NCBI GenBank assembly: GCA_016926755.1
Contig: JAFGNZ010000025.1
Coordinates: 1 to 64,000, forward strand
Direction: 5' to 3'
Length of the DNA stretch: 64,000 nucleotides
Source of the DNA: Myxococcaceae bacterium
GTDB lineage: Bacteria; Myxococcota; Myxococcia; Myxococcales; Myxococcaceae
The stretch's first letter is position 1. Every line of letters starts with the position of its first letter. The position numbers were made by a program, and so were the translations under genes. The notes below the pieces were generated by a model. That model was not told where the DNA came from, searched no databases, and worked only from the letters and a program-made list of their open reading frames with translations. Below are positions 42,930 through 52,983 of this stretch, piece by piece.

Positions 42930-42999
42930 TGGGACCGGAACCGGGCAGAGTCGCTGCCGGGGTTGACGACGCGGGAGGCTTGGGGCACGTCCGTGTCCC

Positions 43000-43641
43000 A
43001 TGTACCTCCCGCGTTCTTTTCAGGAGCAGGACCCCGAGCGCCTCCTTGCCTTCATGAGGCGCTACAACTTCGCCACGCTCGTCACCGTAGAGGACGGCGT
43101 CCCGTTCGCCTCCCACCTGCCGTTCCTCGTCGAGCCCGGCACCGAGGGCTCCAGCGGGGGCTCCAGCGGGCGGCTGCTCGCGCACATGGCGCGCGCCAAT
43201 CCGCAGTGGCGCGCCTTCTCCCAGGACCGGGACGTCCTCGTCATCTTCGAGGGGCCGCACACCTATGTGTCCCCGTCCTGGTACGTCACCGAGCCCAACG
43301 TCCCCACGTGGAACTACGCCGTCGTCCACGCCTACGGACGGCCTCGCGTCATCGAGGAGCCCGAGGAGTGCCTGCGCATCCTCCGGGACTCGGTCTCCAC
43401 GTACGAGGCCGGCTTCGAGAAGCCCTGGACCCTCGACCGGGTCGGTGACCACGCCCAGCGGCTGCTCCCCGGCATTACCGCCTTCGAGCTCCGCCTCTCG
43501 CGCGTCGAGGGCAAGTTCAAGCTGAACCAGAACCGCGCTCCCGAGGATCGCCGCGCCGTCATGGAGCTCCTGGAGCGCAGCGAGGATCCCGCGCAGCGCG
43601 CCGTCGGCGTGCTGATGCGCGAGCGCGACGACCGGAGGTGA
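43000..43641 (+). CDS. FMN-binding negative transcriptional regulator, PaiB family
   Basis: 'MYLPRSFQEQDPERLLAFMRRYNFATLVT', 'SWYVTEPNVPTWNYAVVHAYG', 'GKFKLNQNR'. Confidence 0.92.
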   Translation: MYLPRSFQEQDPERLLAFMRRYNFATLVTVEDGVPFASHLPFLVEPGTEGSSGGSSGRLLAHMARANPQWRAFSQDRDVLVIFEGPHTYVSPSWYVTEPNVPTWNYAVVHAYGRPRVIEEPEECLRILRDSVSTYEAGFEKPWTLDRVGDHAQRLLPGITAFELRLSRVEGKFKLNQNRAPEDRRAVMELLERSEDPAQRAVGVLMRERDDRR

Positions 43642-43781
43642 CGCGCGCCGTCGCGGTAGCGTGAGACGAACGGACAAAACATTGATTCTCCCGGACATGG
43701 CTCCGTGGGCTGCTGCATCGCTACTTACTGGCCCCGAAGTCGTCACCCGTTTCGTTCCACCCACCCCCCGGGAGCCGTCCC

Positions 43782-45437
43782 ATGAGAAAGCTGATCAACA
43801 ACCCCTGGAAGCCGCTGCGCGCGGCCATTCTGAGCCTCGCCCTCGTCGCCGCCGGCTGCGAAGGAGATCAGGGCCTCGCCGGAGCGCAGGGAGAGCAGGG
43901 CCCCAAGGGCGATCCGGGCGCCTCCGCCACCGTCGATCCCTCGCTCAACGCCGTGGACAAGGCCTTCGCCGGCATCGGCGGCAAGACGGCCATCCAGAAC
44001 CTGCAGGGCTTCGAGCTGGAGATCTCCGGCCAGCGCTGGGCCCCCGGCGAGAGCTTCACGCCGGACGCGGAGCTGCTGCAGGGCAGCACCTACGATGGGA
44101 CCCGCGTCCGCTATGACGTGAGCAACAACCGGCTCTCCATCAACCACAAGCGCACCCTCAGGATCTTCGGCTTCAACACCCCGCAGGACTACACCGAGAT
44201 CATCAACGGCAACCGGGGCCACGTGGCCGGCATCGAGCACCTCTTCGGCATGCCCACCGGGGACCTGCTCCCGGACCGCACCGCCGCCATCCGCCGGCAG
44301 ACGAGGCTGCTCAACCCGCACCTCATCCTCAAGGACATCGCGGCCGACCCGGGCATCGCCCGCGATGGCGGCGCGGCGCTCCTCGACGGCAGCGTCCACA
44401 ACCTGCTGGTGGTGAACGACGCCGTGCACCCCCTCACCCTCTACGTGAACGCGCAGACGGGGAAGCTCTCCAAGCTCGTCACCGTGGAGAGCGATCACCT
44501 GCACCGCGACATCCCCATCGAGGTCTTCTACGTGGGCTGGGAGTCCGTGAACGGCGGGCCGCTCTTCCCCAAGAACGTCTACCTCGCCGCCAACGGCCAC
44601 GTGCTGCACATCGAGACGCGCAAGTCGGTGACGGCCAACCCAGCCTTCGCGGAGTCGCTCTTCACCTTCCCCACGGGGGCCTCGCCCGTCGAGAACGCGG
44701 AGGACGCGGCGCGCGGCGCGGCCAACCACCAGTTCCACATGACCTTCGCCTCCTTCGGCCTCCCGCTGGACAGCCTGCTGACCGCCGTGGTGCCGACGCA
44801 GCTGTCCCCGGGCGTCTACTTCCTGGGCGGCAGCAGCCACAACTCGCTGGCCATCGAGCAGGAAAACGGCATCGTCATCGTCGAGGCACCGCTCTACCCG
44901 GAGCGCAGCGCGGCCATCATCGACTGGGCGAAGAGCTTCGCGGAGTTCGACGGCAAGCCCATCACCCACGTGCTCGCCACCCACCACCACGATGACCACG
45001 CGGCGGGCCTGCGCACCTTCGTGGCAGAGGGCGCCAACGTGGTGCTGCACGAGAGCATCACCTCCTACTTCCGGCAGATCTTCACCAACCCGTCCACCAT
45101 CCGGAAGGACCGGCTCGCCGAGAGCCCCAGGGCGGCGACCTTCATGACCGTGCCCGCGGGTGGCGCGCTCCTGCTCGATGATCCGACGAACCCCGTCACC
45201 GCGTACAGCTTCAACACCACTCACGCCCGGGACATGCTGATGTTCTACGTGGGCGGCAACGCGAAGGTCGTCTTCTCCTCGGATCTCTTCAACCCGGGCC
45301 AGGGCGGCATCGGCGACGGCCCCAAGGAGCTCTACAAGGCCATCACCCAGACGCACAACCTGGACGTCACCACCGTCGCGGGTGGGCATGGCGCCACGGG
45401 CCCCCTCGCGGATCTGCAGCAGGCTGCCGGCATGTAG
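43782..45437 (+). CDS. MBL-fold metallo-hydrolase, predicted lipoprotein with short collagen-like segment
   Basis: 'LVAAGC' lipobox; seven GXY triplets GDQGLAGAQGEQGPKGDPGAS; 'ATHHHDDHAAG' HxHxDH. Confidence 0.85.
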   Translation: MRKLINNPWKPLRAAILSLALVAAGCEGDQGLAGAQGEQGPKGDPGASATVDPSLNAVDKAFAGIGGKTAIQNLQGFELEISGQRWAPGESFTPDAELLQGSTYDGTRVRYDVSNNRLSINHKRTLRIFGFNTPQDYTEIINGNRGHVAGIEHLFGMPTGDLLPDRTAAIRRQTRLLNPHLILKDIAADPGIARDGGAALLDGSVHNLLVVNDAVHPLTLYVNAQTGKLSKLVTVESDHLHRDIPIEVFYVGWESVNGGPLFPKNVYLAANGHVLHIETRKSVTANPAFAESLFTFPTGASPVENAEDAARGAANHQFHMTFASFGLPLDSLLTAVVPTQLSPGVYFLGGSSHNSLAIEQENGIVIVEAPLYPERSAAIIDWAKSFAEFDGKPITHVLATHHHDDHAAGLRTFVAEGANVVLHESITSYFRQIFTNPSTIRKDRLAESPRAATFMTVPAGGALLLDDPTNPVTAYSFNTTHARDMLMFYVGGNAKVVFSSDLFNPGQGGIGDGPKELYKAITQTHNLDVTTVAGGHGATGPLADLQQAAGM

Positions 45438-45599
45438 TGCACGCCGCCTGAATCCCCCGTGGCGTAAGAGCCCCACATGAAACCCTTCCGCTCGGGCCTG
45501 GGAAGGGGCAACGGCGGCCCCGGTCCCTGGGAGGTTCCTCCCGGTGAGCCGGGGCCGGTTCGTCTCGGGTGGGGAGCGCGTGGTAGCCTGGACCTCACG

Positions 45600-46712
45600 A
45601 TGCGGCACTCGCAACCCATTGGCATGGATGTGCTCGCTGACGTGCTCTCCGCCACTCGCATTGGGGGCACGGTGTTCTGCCGCTCCGAGCTGCCGGCGCC
45701 GTGGGGCATGCTCTTCGAGCCGGCCTCTCGTGCAGGGCTCCACATCGTCGCGCGCGGCTCGTGCTGGCTGCGCATGAAGGGCCGGAGCGAGCCGCTGCAC
45801 CTGGCGCAAGGGGACGTCGTCCTGCTGCCGCACGGCGCGGGGCACAGCCTCACCAGCGCGCCGAACGTCCAGGCCCTGCCCTTCCCGAAGCTGCTGGGGC
45901 GCTGCCAGGTTACCCATGGCCCCAACGGCATGAGCTTGAGCCTGGAGGGCAAGGGTCCCTCCACCCTGCTGCTGTGCGGCTCCTACTGCTTCGAGCACGA
46001 CAGCGTCCACCCGCTGCTGTCGCTGCTGCCCCCCCTCATCCACCTCCGCTCGGAGGCGGGGCTCATGCCCGGGCCGCTCGAGGCGGTGCTCCGCCTGCTC
46101 GTGGCCGAGTACGTCCAGCCCGGCCCCGGCACCGCCACCGTTACCGCGCGCCTGGTGGATGTGCTCTTCATCCACATCATCCGCGCCTGGCTGGAGCAGC
46201 AGCCCGAGGGGAGCGCTGGGTGGCTGGGCGCCGTGAGGGATGCCCAGGTGGGAAGGGCGCTGGCGCTGATGCATGGGGAGCCGCGGCGCGACTGGACGGT
46301 GGAGTCGCTCGCCGTAGAGGTGGCCTGCTCTCGCGCCACCTTCGCGCGGCGCTTCCGGGAGCTGGTGGGGGAGCCGCCCCTGGTGTACCTCACGCGCCTG
46401 CGGATGGATGTCGCCGCGCGCCTGCTGCGAGACGGCGAGCAGTCCCTGGCCACCATCGCGGCGCACGTGGGCTATGCCTCCGAGTTCGCCTTCAACCGCA
46501 CCTTCCACCGCGTGCGCGGCGTGCCGCCTGGGCGCTACCGTGAGCAGGCCCGTGAGGCCGCGGAAGCGCCCGCCGCCAGCGGGGGAGCGGGGATGGCCGC
46601 ACTGGCGCCCCCGTACTCCTTCCCGCCCGTCGCGCCTCAGGCGGTGGGGCGGGGTCGGCGCGCGCTCGGGGCGCGGGGCAGGGCCGCGCGCAGCGCTCCT
46701 CGCGCGGAGTGA
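45600..46712 (+). CDS. AraC family transcriptional regulator with N-terminal cupin
   Basis: 'SLAVEVACSRATFARRFRELVGEPPLVYLTRLRMDVAARLLRDGEQSLATIAAHVGYASEFAFNRTFHRVRGVPPGRYR'. Confidence 0.92.
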   Translation: MRHSQPIGMDVLADVLSATRIGGTVFCRSELPAPWGMLFEPASRAGLHIVARGSCWLRMKGRSEPLHLAQGDVVLLPHGAGHSLTSAPNVQALPFPKLLGRCQVTHGPNGMSLSLEGKGPSTLLLCGSYCFEHDSVHPLLSLLPPLIHLRSEAGLMPGPLEAVLRLLVAEYVQPGPGTATVTARLVDVLFIHIIRAWLEQQPEGSAGWLGAVRDAQVGRALALMHGEPRRDWTVESLAVEVACSRATFARRFRELVGEPPLVYLTRLRMDVAARLLRDGEQSLATIAAHVGYASEFAFNRTFHRVRGVPPGRYREQAREAAEAPAASGGAGMAALAPPYSFPPVAPQAVGRGRRALGARGRAARSAPRAE

Positions 46713-46728
46713 GTGGCGGCCGGGCGAC

Positions 46729-47913
46729 CTACTTCACGCCGGCCGCGCGGCGCATCAGCGCTCCTCGGAGCCGGTTCAGGGGCTTGCGGGCCGTGAGCGT
46801 CAAGGAGGCTAGGTCCGTGGGGTACCGGGTGAGGCACTCGTAGCCCTCGCGCGTCACCAGCACCGTGTCCGAGTGGCGGATGCCGCCGATGCCCTCCAGG
46901 TAGATGCCGGGCTCGATGCTGATCAGCATGTTCTCCTGGAGCACTTCCGTGCTCCCCTCGGCGACCCAGGGGGCCTCGTGGTTGCCCAGCCCGAAGCCAT
47001 GCCCCGTGCGGTGCAGCAGCCGGCTGCCATGGCCCTCCTGCTGGAGGAAGGCGCGGGTGGCGCCGTCGAGCTCGGCGCAGCTCACCCCGGGGCGCACCAG
47101 CGCGAAGGCCCGCCGCCGGGCCTCCATCATCGCCGCGAACGCCGCCTTCTCTTCCGCGCGCGGAGGGGCCAGGAAGTAGGTGCGCTCGCACTCGGCGGCG
47201 TACCCGTTGACGCGCAGGAAGCCCAGGGCGATGTGCGGGCCGTCCTCCAGCCGATCCGCCAGCGTGGGGACGCCGTGGGGCTGCGCGCTCAAGGGCGCCG
47301 GCCAGCTCCCCACCAGCGCGCTGCTCGTCAGCAGATCGTACCCGACCTCCCGCATGATCCGCAGCTGCACCGCGCGGCCCTGGGCGATGAGCTCCAGCTC
47401 GGAGACGCCGTGGTAGGAGGCCTCCAGGAGCTTGCGCACCGCGAGGGCCGTGTAGCGCGCGGTGTCCCGGATCATCTGGATCTCGGCCGGTGATTTCACC
47501 ACGCGCAGCGCTTCGACCAAAGGGAGGGCCCGCGGAGAGAGCCCAGAGAGCCGGCCAGAAATCTCCTGAGAGAGCGAGGGTTCGATGCCCACCCGGGGGC
47601 TGCCCGCGAGCAGCTCCAGCAGCCGGTCCGCCCAGCCCTGCCCGGCGGGCGCGGGGTAGTCCCAGTAGTGGTGGACCTCCTCCACGTTCGGCGCGGCGCT
47701 CAGGTGTTGCTGCTCGAGCGCGGGCACCAGCAGCACGATGGGCGCCGTGGGCCGGATGAGGATGAAGAAGGGTCGCTCCAGCGGCTTGTAGGAGACGCCG
47801 GTGAGGTAATAGATGCTGTCCTCGCTCGAGACGAGGAACGTCTCCAACCCGGCCTCGGCCACGCGCTGGCGCAGGCGTGCCATGCGGCTCACGTATTCGT
47901 CACGGGCGATCAC
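46729..47913 (-). CDS. M24 family metallopeptidase (Xaa-Pro peptidase-like)
   Basis: Creatinase/aminopeptidase P pattern: 'HRTGHGFGLGNHEAPW', 'ENMLISIEPGIYLEGIGGIRHSDTVLVT'. Confidence 0.9.
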   Translation of the reverse strand: MIARDEYVSRMARLRQRVAEAGLETFLVSSEDSIYYLTGVSYKPLERPFFILIRPTAPIVLLVPALEQQHLSAAPNVEEVHHYWDYPAPAGQGWADRLLELLAGSPRVGIEPSLSQEISGRLSGLSPRALPLVEALRVVKSPAEIQMIRDTARYTALAVRKLLEASYHGVSELELIAQGRAVQLRIMREVGYDLLTSSALVGSWPAPLSAQPHGVPTLADRLEDGPHIALGFLRVNGYAAECERTYFLAPPRAEEKAAFAAMMEARRRAFALVRPGVSCAELDGATRAFLQQEGHGSRLLHRTGHGFGLGNHEAPWVAEGSTEVLQENMLISIEPGIYLEGIGGIRHSDTVLVTREGYECLTRYPTDLASLTLTARKPLNRLRGALMRRAAGVK

Positions 47914-48013
47914 TCGCGCCTGTCTTAGCCCGAACGCCCACCCGGGCCCACCTGCCGTACGCCCATCCGGAAAGGCCGGTGTCAGACCCGCCCATTAGCG
48001 TAGGCGGTGTTGG

Positions 48014-48093
48014 GCGACCCGGTTCTCCTCACCCCTCCGTGCCGGGTCGCAGGCCGCACTCGGGTCTCCTCATCCGGGTGCGGCCTTCTTTTT
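48014..48093 (+). ncRNA. Candidate sRNA 3' portion: two tandem hairpins plus U-tract
   Basis: SL1 GCGACCCGG/CCGGGTCGC (48014-48022/48042-48050); SL2 GGCCGCACTCGG/CCGGGTGCGGCC (48052-48063/48074-48085); TTCTTTTT 48086-48093; no + strand CDS upstream. Confidence 0.55.
48052..48093 (+). terminator. Rho-independent terminator
   Basis: 12-bp GC-rich stem with one T·G wobble followed by TTCTTTTT. Confidence 0.75.
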
Positions 48094-48195
48094 GTGCCCC
48101 AAAAAGACCCGTGGGCCCGGTGCCTGTCTCGGCTCCGCGCCCACGTGCCTTTCCCGTCCTTGTCGAGCTGACCGAGGGGGATGCCCTCGGGGCCT

Positions 48196-48488
48196 TTACG
48201 GAAGGAACCGGGTGACCGCCGCCCACTTGGAGGACGTGCCGGCCTTCATGTTCAGCAGGGCGGTAACGCCAATCACGCCCGCCATGCACACCAGGTTGAT
48301 CATACCCATGATGTCGCTGGCTTTCATCGTCCTCGCGGCCTTCTCTGGCGTCTCCTCGGTGGGGGTGGCACCTCTCTCGACAGGGACGCGGCCTTCCGGC
48401 GCCTGGCGGGCGAGGTAGGCCCCGCTGACGATGTTGGCGGCCCCAGCGCCACTGTGGCACCCAGCAGCACATCCTTGAGGGTAGGCAT
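48196..48488 (-). pseudogene. Small two-TM protein gene with apparent 1-nt frameshift in a G-run
   Basis: MPTLKDVLLGATVALG (frame 1) continues as AANIVSGAYLARQAPEGR…VTRFLP* (frame 2); shift at C-run 48441-48444. Confidence 0.55.
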
Positions 48489-48598
48489 CTGCCCTCGCGC
48501 CGGGAGCGCGCCGGGTGAACACATGGAGCTGAGGGGGGCGCATGCCAGGGCCTCGGGAGGAGGGACCGGGGCTCGGCGGGTCGCTCGCCGGCGCGGCG

Positions 48599-51367
48599 CT
48601 AGCGATCGAAGCGGGTGTTGCGGATGTATTCCTCGCGCTCCTTGCGCGTCATGTTCGTCACGTCCACCAGATCCACCTCGAGCGCGCCCTCGTTGTCGCT
48701 CACCCTCATGTCCGGGAAGGTGCAGCGCAGCATCTCCATGCCGTTGAGCTGGTAGCGCTTGCCCGTCTCGAAGATGCGGTAGGTGGGGCGGGTGGTGGGG
48801 TTGGTGCCGGGCTCGAAGCACAGCGCGCGGCGGATGCGGCCCCTGCCGTCCTTGCGCAGCTCGGCGAAGTCGTCGCGCACGGTGAAGAGGTAGGTGGACT
48901 TCGGGTTGAGGCCGTGCAGCCAGACCTGGTGCTCGCGCTTGAGCCAGACGGCGTGCTTCTGCGCGTCGAAGGTGAGGTAGCGCGGCGGCTTCCACTTGGA
49001 CTCGCTGAGCTGGACGCGGACGGTGCCGCGGTTGTCGCTCAGCGGCGTCTCGTCCAGGGCGAAGACGTGCATCCGCCGGGCGCCCCGGATGACGCGGGTG
49101 GCGCCGGTGAGCAGGCCGAAGGAGTCGTCCGCGGGCAGCTCTCCCTCCAGGAAGTAGACGAGCGTGTTGGAGGTGGGACCGCCCGCCGCGTACGCCGCGC
49201 CACCCTCCGTGTTCACGGCGTAGGAGGTGCCCGGGTTCAGCTCGATGCTGGCCGTGGTGTACTCGGGGATGGGCAGGGCGTTGTAGATCGTGCGCAGCAC
49301 CAGCAGCCGCGTCGGGTAGACCACCTCGTTGTAGTCGAGCTCCTCCTCGGGCTTGATGGCGGACTCCGCCCCATCTCCCTCCGCGGCGCCCGTGCCCGCA
49401 TCGGCGCGCGTGGCGAGGGGGGCGACGGGCAGGGCAGGCTCGTCCGGCGTGTCGCTGGGCTTGAGCTCCGCGTGCATGGCCGGATCATTGCGGCCGCTCG
49501 GGGTGAAGCGCTTCGTCCAGGCCAGGTGGCCCGGCAGGGTGAGGACCAGGGTGTTGGCCTCGTCGACGATGAAGCCGTCGACGAACAGCGGCGTCTTGCC
49601 CCGGACGTCCCGGTTGTTGAGCTTCACCGTGGCGCCGGAGGGCGTGGAGGTGACCCAGATCGTCGTGGCGGGCGGGGGCGCCTCGGGCGGGGGGGGGCGC
49701 AGCACCACGTAGAGGACCATGATGGCCACCACCGCGAAGATGCCCAGGCTGATGTTGCGCACCAGCTTCTGCCGCCGGGCCGCGAGCTCCTCCTCCTTGC
49801 GCGCCTTGTCGGCGCGGACGGCGGCCAGCGGATCCGCGCCCCGGGCGGGTTGGGTGAGGGCGGGGGTCTCGATGGGCGTGTGGTGAGCAGCGGCCGCGGA
49901 CCGACTGCTCAAGGTGCTGTCCTCGAGCTGAGCGTCCACGGGCGAGATGAGCGAGGGGAGGCCCTCGGCGGGCGTCGAGTCCTCACGAGAGGCGCGGCGG
50001 GGCGGCGCGTCCGGCAGCGGGGGGCCGGAGCGCTCACCGCCCAGCGCCCTGCGCACGCCCGAGGTGGGCACTCCCCCGGGGTGGGTGACGCGCCTGCCGT
50101 TGCCCTGGCTGGTCACCCGCCGGAGGCCCGTGGTCGCCACCCGGGCTCCGGTCGAGTTGGGCGTGCGTGGGCCTCCGTCGCTGGGGGGCCTGGCCCCTCC
50201 GCCGCTGGGAGGGCGCTGGCCTTCATTGCCGCGCCCCGAGCCCGAGGGCGTCCGGCTGCCACCGCCCGGGGTGCGCGGGGTCCCCGGCGAGGAGAGGCGA
50301 GGACGGCCCAGGGTGAGGTTGGGGTCGGGGGCCTGCCACGCGGCGAGCTGCTCCGCGAAGGTGGGCGGCAGCTCCACCCTGCGGCCCTCGGCGCTCAGCT
50401 CCTCGGTGAACAGGTGCGCCACCAGCTGAGACAGGAGCGAGGGGGTGAAGCCCGGGTTCTCCCGGTAGAGCAGCCCCACCAGCGCCTCGCTGAGCGCCTT
50501 GGCCGTCTGGAAGCGGTCCTCGCGCCGGATGGCCAGGGCCTTGGCGATGATGTCTTCCAGCTCCGGGCTGATGGCGGGGTTCACCTGGGAGGGGGGCGTG
50601 TAGTCGCCCACCATGATGCGCGGCAGGACGGCGACGAACTCGCCCTCATACGGGCGACGGCCGCACACCGCCTCGTAGAGCATCACGCCCGCGGCGTACA
50701 CGTCCGTGCGCGCGTCCAGGTCCTGCCGCCCCTGGGCCTGCTCGGGGGAGAAGTACGGGTACTTGCCCTTCACCACGCCCGGCGACGTCTTCTGCTCCAC
50801 CAGGCTGGTGGCCTTGGCGATGCCGAAGTCGATGACCTTGACCTCACCCTCATAGGAGATGAGGACGTTGTCCGGCGACACGTCGCGGTGGACCAGGCCC
50901 AGCGGCAGCCCGTCCTCGCCCACCTGGCGGTGCGCGTAGTCCAGCCCATCGCACAGCTTGCTGATGACGTGCAGCGCCAGGGGGATGGGGAAGAAGGCGA
51001 CCCCCGTCTTGATCGCGCGGCGCAGCACCTTGGACAGCGGCTGGCCGTGAACGAACTCCAGGGCGATGAAGTACTGGCCGTCCACCTCGCCGAAGTCGAA
51101 GAGCTGGGCGATGTTGCCGTGCGTGAGGCTCATGGCCACCCGCGCCTCGCTGATGAACATCTGGACGAAGTCGTGATCGTCGGCGAAGTGGGGGAGGATC
51201 TGCTTGATGACGCAAGGCTTCGTCACGCCCGCCGCGCCCGTCATTCGCGCGCGGAACGTGACAGCCATGCCGCCTGCCGCGAGCCTGGAGAGCAGGACGT
51301 ACTTGCCAAATTGCTGTGGGCCGGATTCCGCCAAGGGTGCAGAGAGGGGGTTGGTGCCGCCGAGCAT
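48599..51367 (-). CDS. Serine/threonine protein kinase with PEGA domain
   Basis: 'GKYVLLSRLAAGGMAVTF', 'CVIKQILP', 'LVHRDVSPDNVLI', 'VIDFGIAKA', PEGA 'IWVTSTPSGATVKLNNRDVRGKTPLFVD'; Pro/Gly/Ser-rich linker. Confidence 0.93.
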   Translation of the reverse strand: MLGGTNPLSAPLAESGPQQFGKYVLLSRLAAGGMAVTFRARMTGAAGVTKPCVIKQILPHFADDHDFVQMFISEARVAMSLTHGNIAQLFDFGEVDGQYFIALEFVHGQPLSKVLRRAIKTGVAFFPIPLALHVISKLCDGLDYAHRQVGEDGLPLGLVHRDVSPDNVLISYEGEVKVIDFGIAKATSLVEQKTSPGVVKGKYPYFSPEQAQGRQDLDARTDVYAAGVMLYEAVCGRRPYEGEFVAVLPRIMVGDYTPPSQVNPAISPELEDIIAKALAIRREDRFQTAKALSEALVGLLYRENPGFTPSLLSQLVAHLFTEELSAEGRRVELPPTFAEQLAAWQAPDPNLTLGRPRLSSPGTPRTPGGGSRTPSGSGRGNEGQRPPSGGGARPPSDGGPRTPNSTGARVATTGLRRVTSQGNGRRVTHPGGVPTSGVRRALGGERSGPPLPDAPPRRASREDSTPAEGLPSLISPVDAQLEDSTLSSRSAAAAHHTPIETPALTQPARGADPLAAVRADKARKEEELAARRQKLVRNISLGIFAVVAIMVLYVVLRPPPPEAPPPATTIWVTSTPSGATVKLNNRDVRGKTPLFVDGFIVDEANTLVLTLPGHLAWTKRFTPSGRNDPAMHAELKPSDTPDEPALPVAPLATRADAGTGAAEGDGAESAIKPEEELDYNEVVYPTRLLVLRTIYNALPIPEYTTASIELNPGTSYAVNTEGGAAYAAGGPTSNTLVYFLEGELPADDSFGLLTGATRVIRGARRMHVFALDETPLSDNRGTVRVQLSESKWKPPRYLTFDAQKHAVWLKREHQVWLHGLNPKSTYLFTVRDDFAELRKDGRGRIRRALCFEPGTNPTTRPTYRIFETGKRYQLNGMEMLRCTFPDMRVSDNEGALEVDLVDVTNMTRKEREEYIRNTRFDR

Positions 51368-51759
51368 ACCCCGGTTCCTGTCAGAAATCCGGAAGTTGCC
51401 AGATCAATCCGATCCCGGGTGGAGCTGCCTTGCCTGCTCAGAAAGTAGGGAACCGAAGCGGTGACATGGAATGCGTCAGGATAGGGGCTGATATCCCACC
51501 TGCGCTCTCGGGAGCTGCCTGCGCCTCGGCTCCGTAACGGCCAGAAGGTGATCGGGAGAAGCCGGGCGTTGCGGGCCGGGTGGAGGGGCCGGGGGGTTGA
51601 CCATGACCCGGGTTTGCTTCCTCAATAGGCCTCACACTTGTTCATGGAGTTCGTGCGGCGCACGGCCCTTGGCCGGTTATCTAGGCGCGCGGGACCGGAC
51701 GGATTCCGGGAGCGGGAGGACACGGCCGGTGCCTCCCGAGAGGACTCGAGGCGAGCCAC

Positions 51760-52983
51760 ATGAGACACCCGCTGAGCTCCCTGCCGCGCCTGGTGGGGTT
51801 GGCGCTCATTCTGGCCCTGTGGCCGGGCGGAGCGAGCGCCGAGAATGACTCCACCTCTCCCGCGTCGGGTGGGGCGCCGGGCACCTCCGATGCGCCCCAG
51901 GCTGCCCCGGAGGTGGCGCGGGTCCCCGTGGCCTCCGAGGGGCTCGTGGGGGGGCTGCCCCCCCTGGTTCCGCGGGAGGGCTTGCGGCCGCGCCCCTCCT
52001 TCGAGGTGCTGCCGGTGGTGGCCTCGGTGGTGCCCGGGCTGCTGTTCCACGGGCTGGGGCCGCTCACGGCGGGGGATACGCGGACGGCGGGGCGGCTCTT
52101 CGCGCTGGAGGGCACGGGGCTGGGGCTGCTGCTGGGGGCGGGCGTGCCCATCGCGCTGACGGGGGCCTCCCGGCGCGTCATCGGCCCGCTGTACGGGGTG
52201 GCGCTGGCGGGCGTGAGCCTCTTCTCGGTGTCCGCCATGGCCAACATCTACTCGGCGGTGTCCCCGGCCTTCACCCCCGGGGTGGCCGCGCCGCGACTGC
52301 CGCCGCTGGAGCTGGAGTGGGGCTACCAGCACGTGCATGATCCGAACTTCGACTACCGCCACTTCCTGGCGCTGGGGGCCACGGCGCGCCTGTCCTCGGC
52401 GAAGCTGGAGGCGGCCGTGCGGCTGTCCCCGAACGAGGGCAACACCCGGGTGCGGCTGGGGGGCGCGTACCGGCTGATCGGAGAGCCCGAGCAGGCTCGG
52501 GGCTCGGCGGACGGCACGGCGTTGGACCTGGAGGGCGGGGTGCTCTACCACCGCTACCCCACGGAGGGCTTCCTGCTGACCGGTGGCGAGGTGGGCCTCC
52601 GGGGCCGGTACGCCATGGCGCGGCTGAGCCCGAGGCTGGAGGGCTCCTTCGCCGAGGTGAGCGTGGGCCTGGCCTTCCAGGGCTACAGCTTCTTCGGCCC
52701 CGCCTCCGAGGACGCGCTGCACCAGCAGCTGCTCTTCACCTTCGGCTACGGCGTGTACCTGGGGCGCGCGGGCCCGCTGCGCGGCGAGGCGCTCCTCTAT
52801 TACGACCACCGCAAGGATGACTACCCCGGCGGGGTGAAGGCCGGGGCGGGCGTGCCCGGGTACTTCGGCCTGCGGGGCCGCGTGCTGCTCAGCGAGCGCT
52901 GGGGCGTGTCCGCGGAGGTGCAGGCGGGGGCGGCCTACGTGGCGCGGCTGTCGGCGGTGTACGCGATCGGAGGTGAGCCGTGA
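51760..52983 (+). CDS. Exported/membrane protein, hypothetical
   Basis: Signal-like N-terminus 'LALILALWPGGASAE'; hydrophobic segments; beta-rich C-terminal half. Confidence 0.65.
   Translation: MRHPLSSLPRLVGLALILALWPGGASAENDSTSPASGGAPGTSDAPQAAPEVARVPVASEGLVGGLPPLVPREGLRPRPSFEVLPVVASVVPGLLFHGLGPLTAGDTRTAGRLFALEGTGLGLLLGAGVPIALTGASRRVIGPLYGVALAGVSLFSVSAMANIYSAVSPAFTPGVAAPRLPPLELEWGYQHVHDPNFDYRHFLALGATARLSSAKLEAAVRLSPNEGNTRVRLGGAYRLIGEPEQARGSADGTALDLEGGVLYHRYPTEGFLLTGGEVGLRGRYAMARLSPRLEGSFAEVSVGLAFQGYSFFGPASEDALHQQLLFTFGYGVYLGRAGPLRGEALLYYDHRKDDYPGGVKAGAGVPGYFGLRGRVLLSERWGVSAEVQAGAAYVARLSAVYAIGGEP

Noticed and set aside
43743-46508. 921-aa minus-strand ORF
   Set aside because: Antisense to MBL-fold and AraC genes, both strongly supported; low-complexity His/Arg/Gly composition
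48542-51448. 968-aa plus-strand ORF
   Set aside because: Antisense shadow of the Ser/Thr kinase gene
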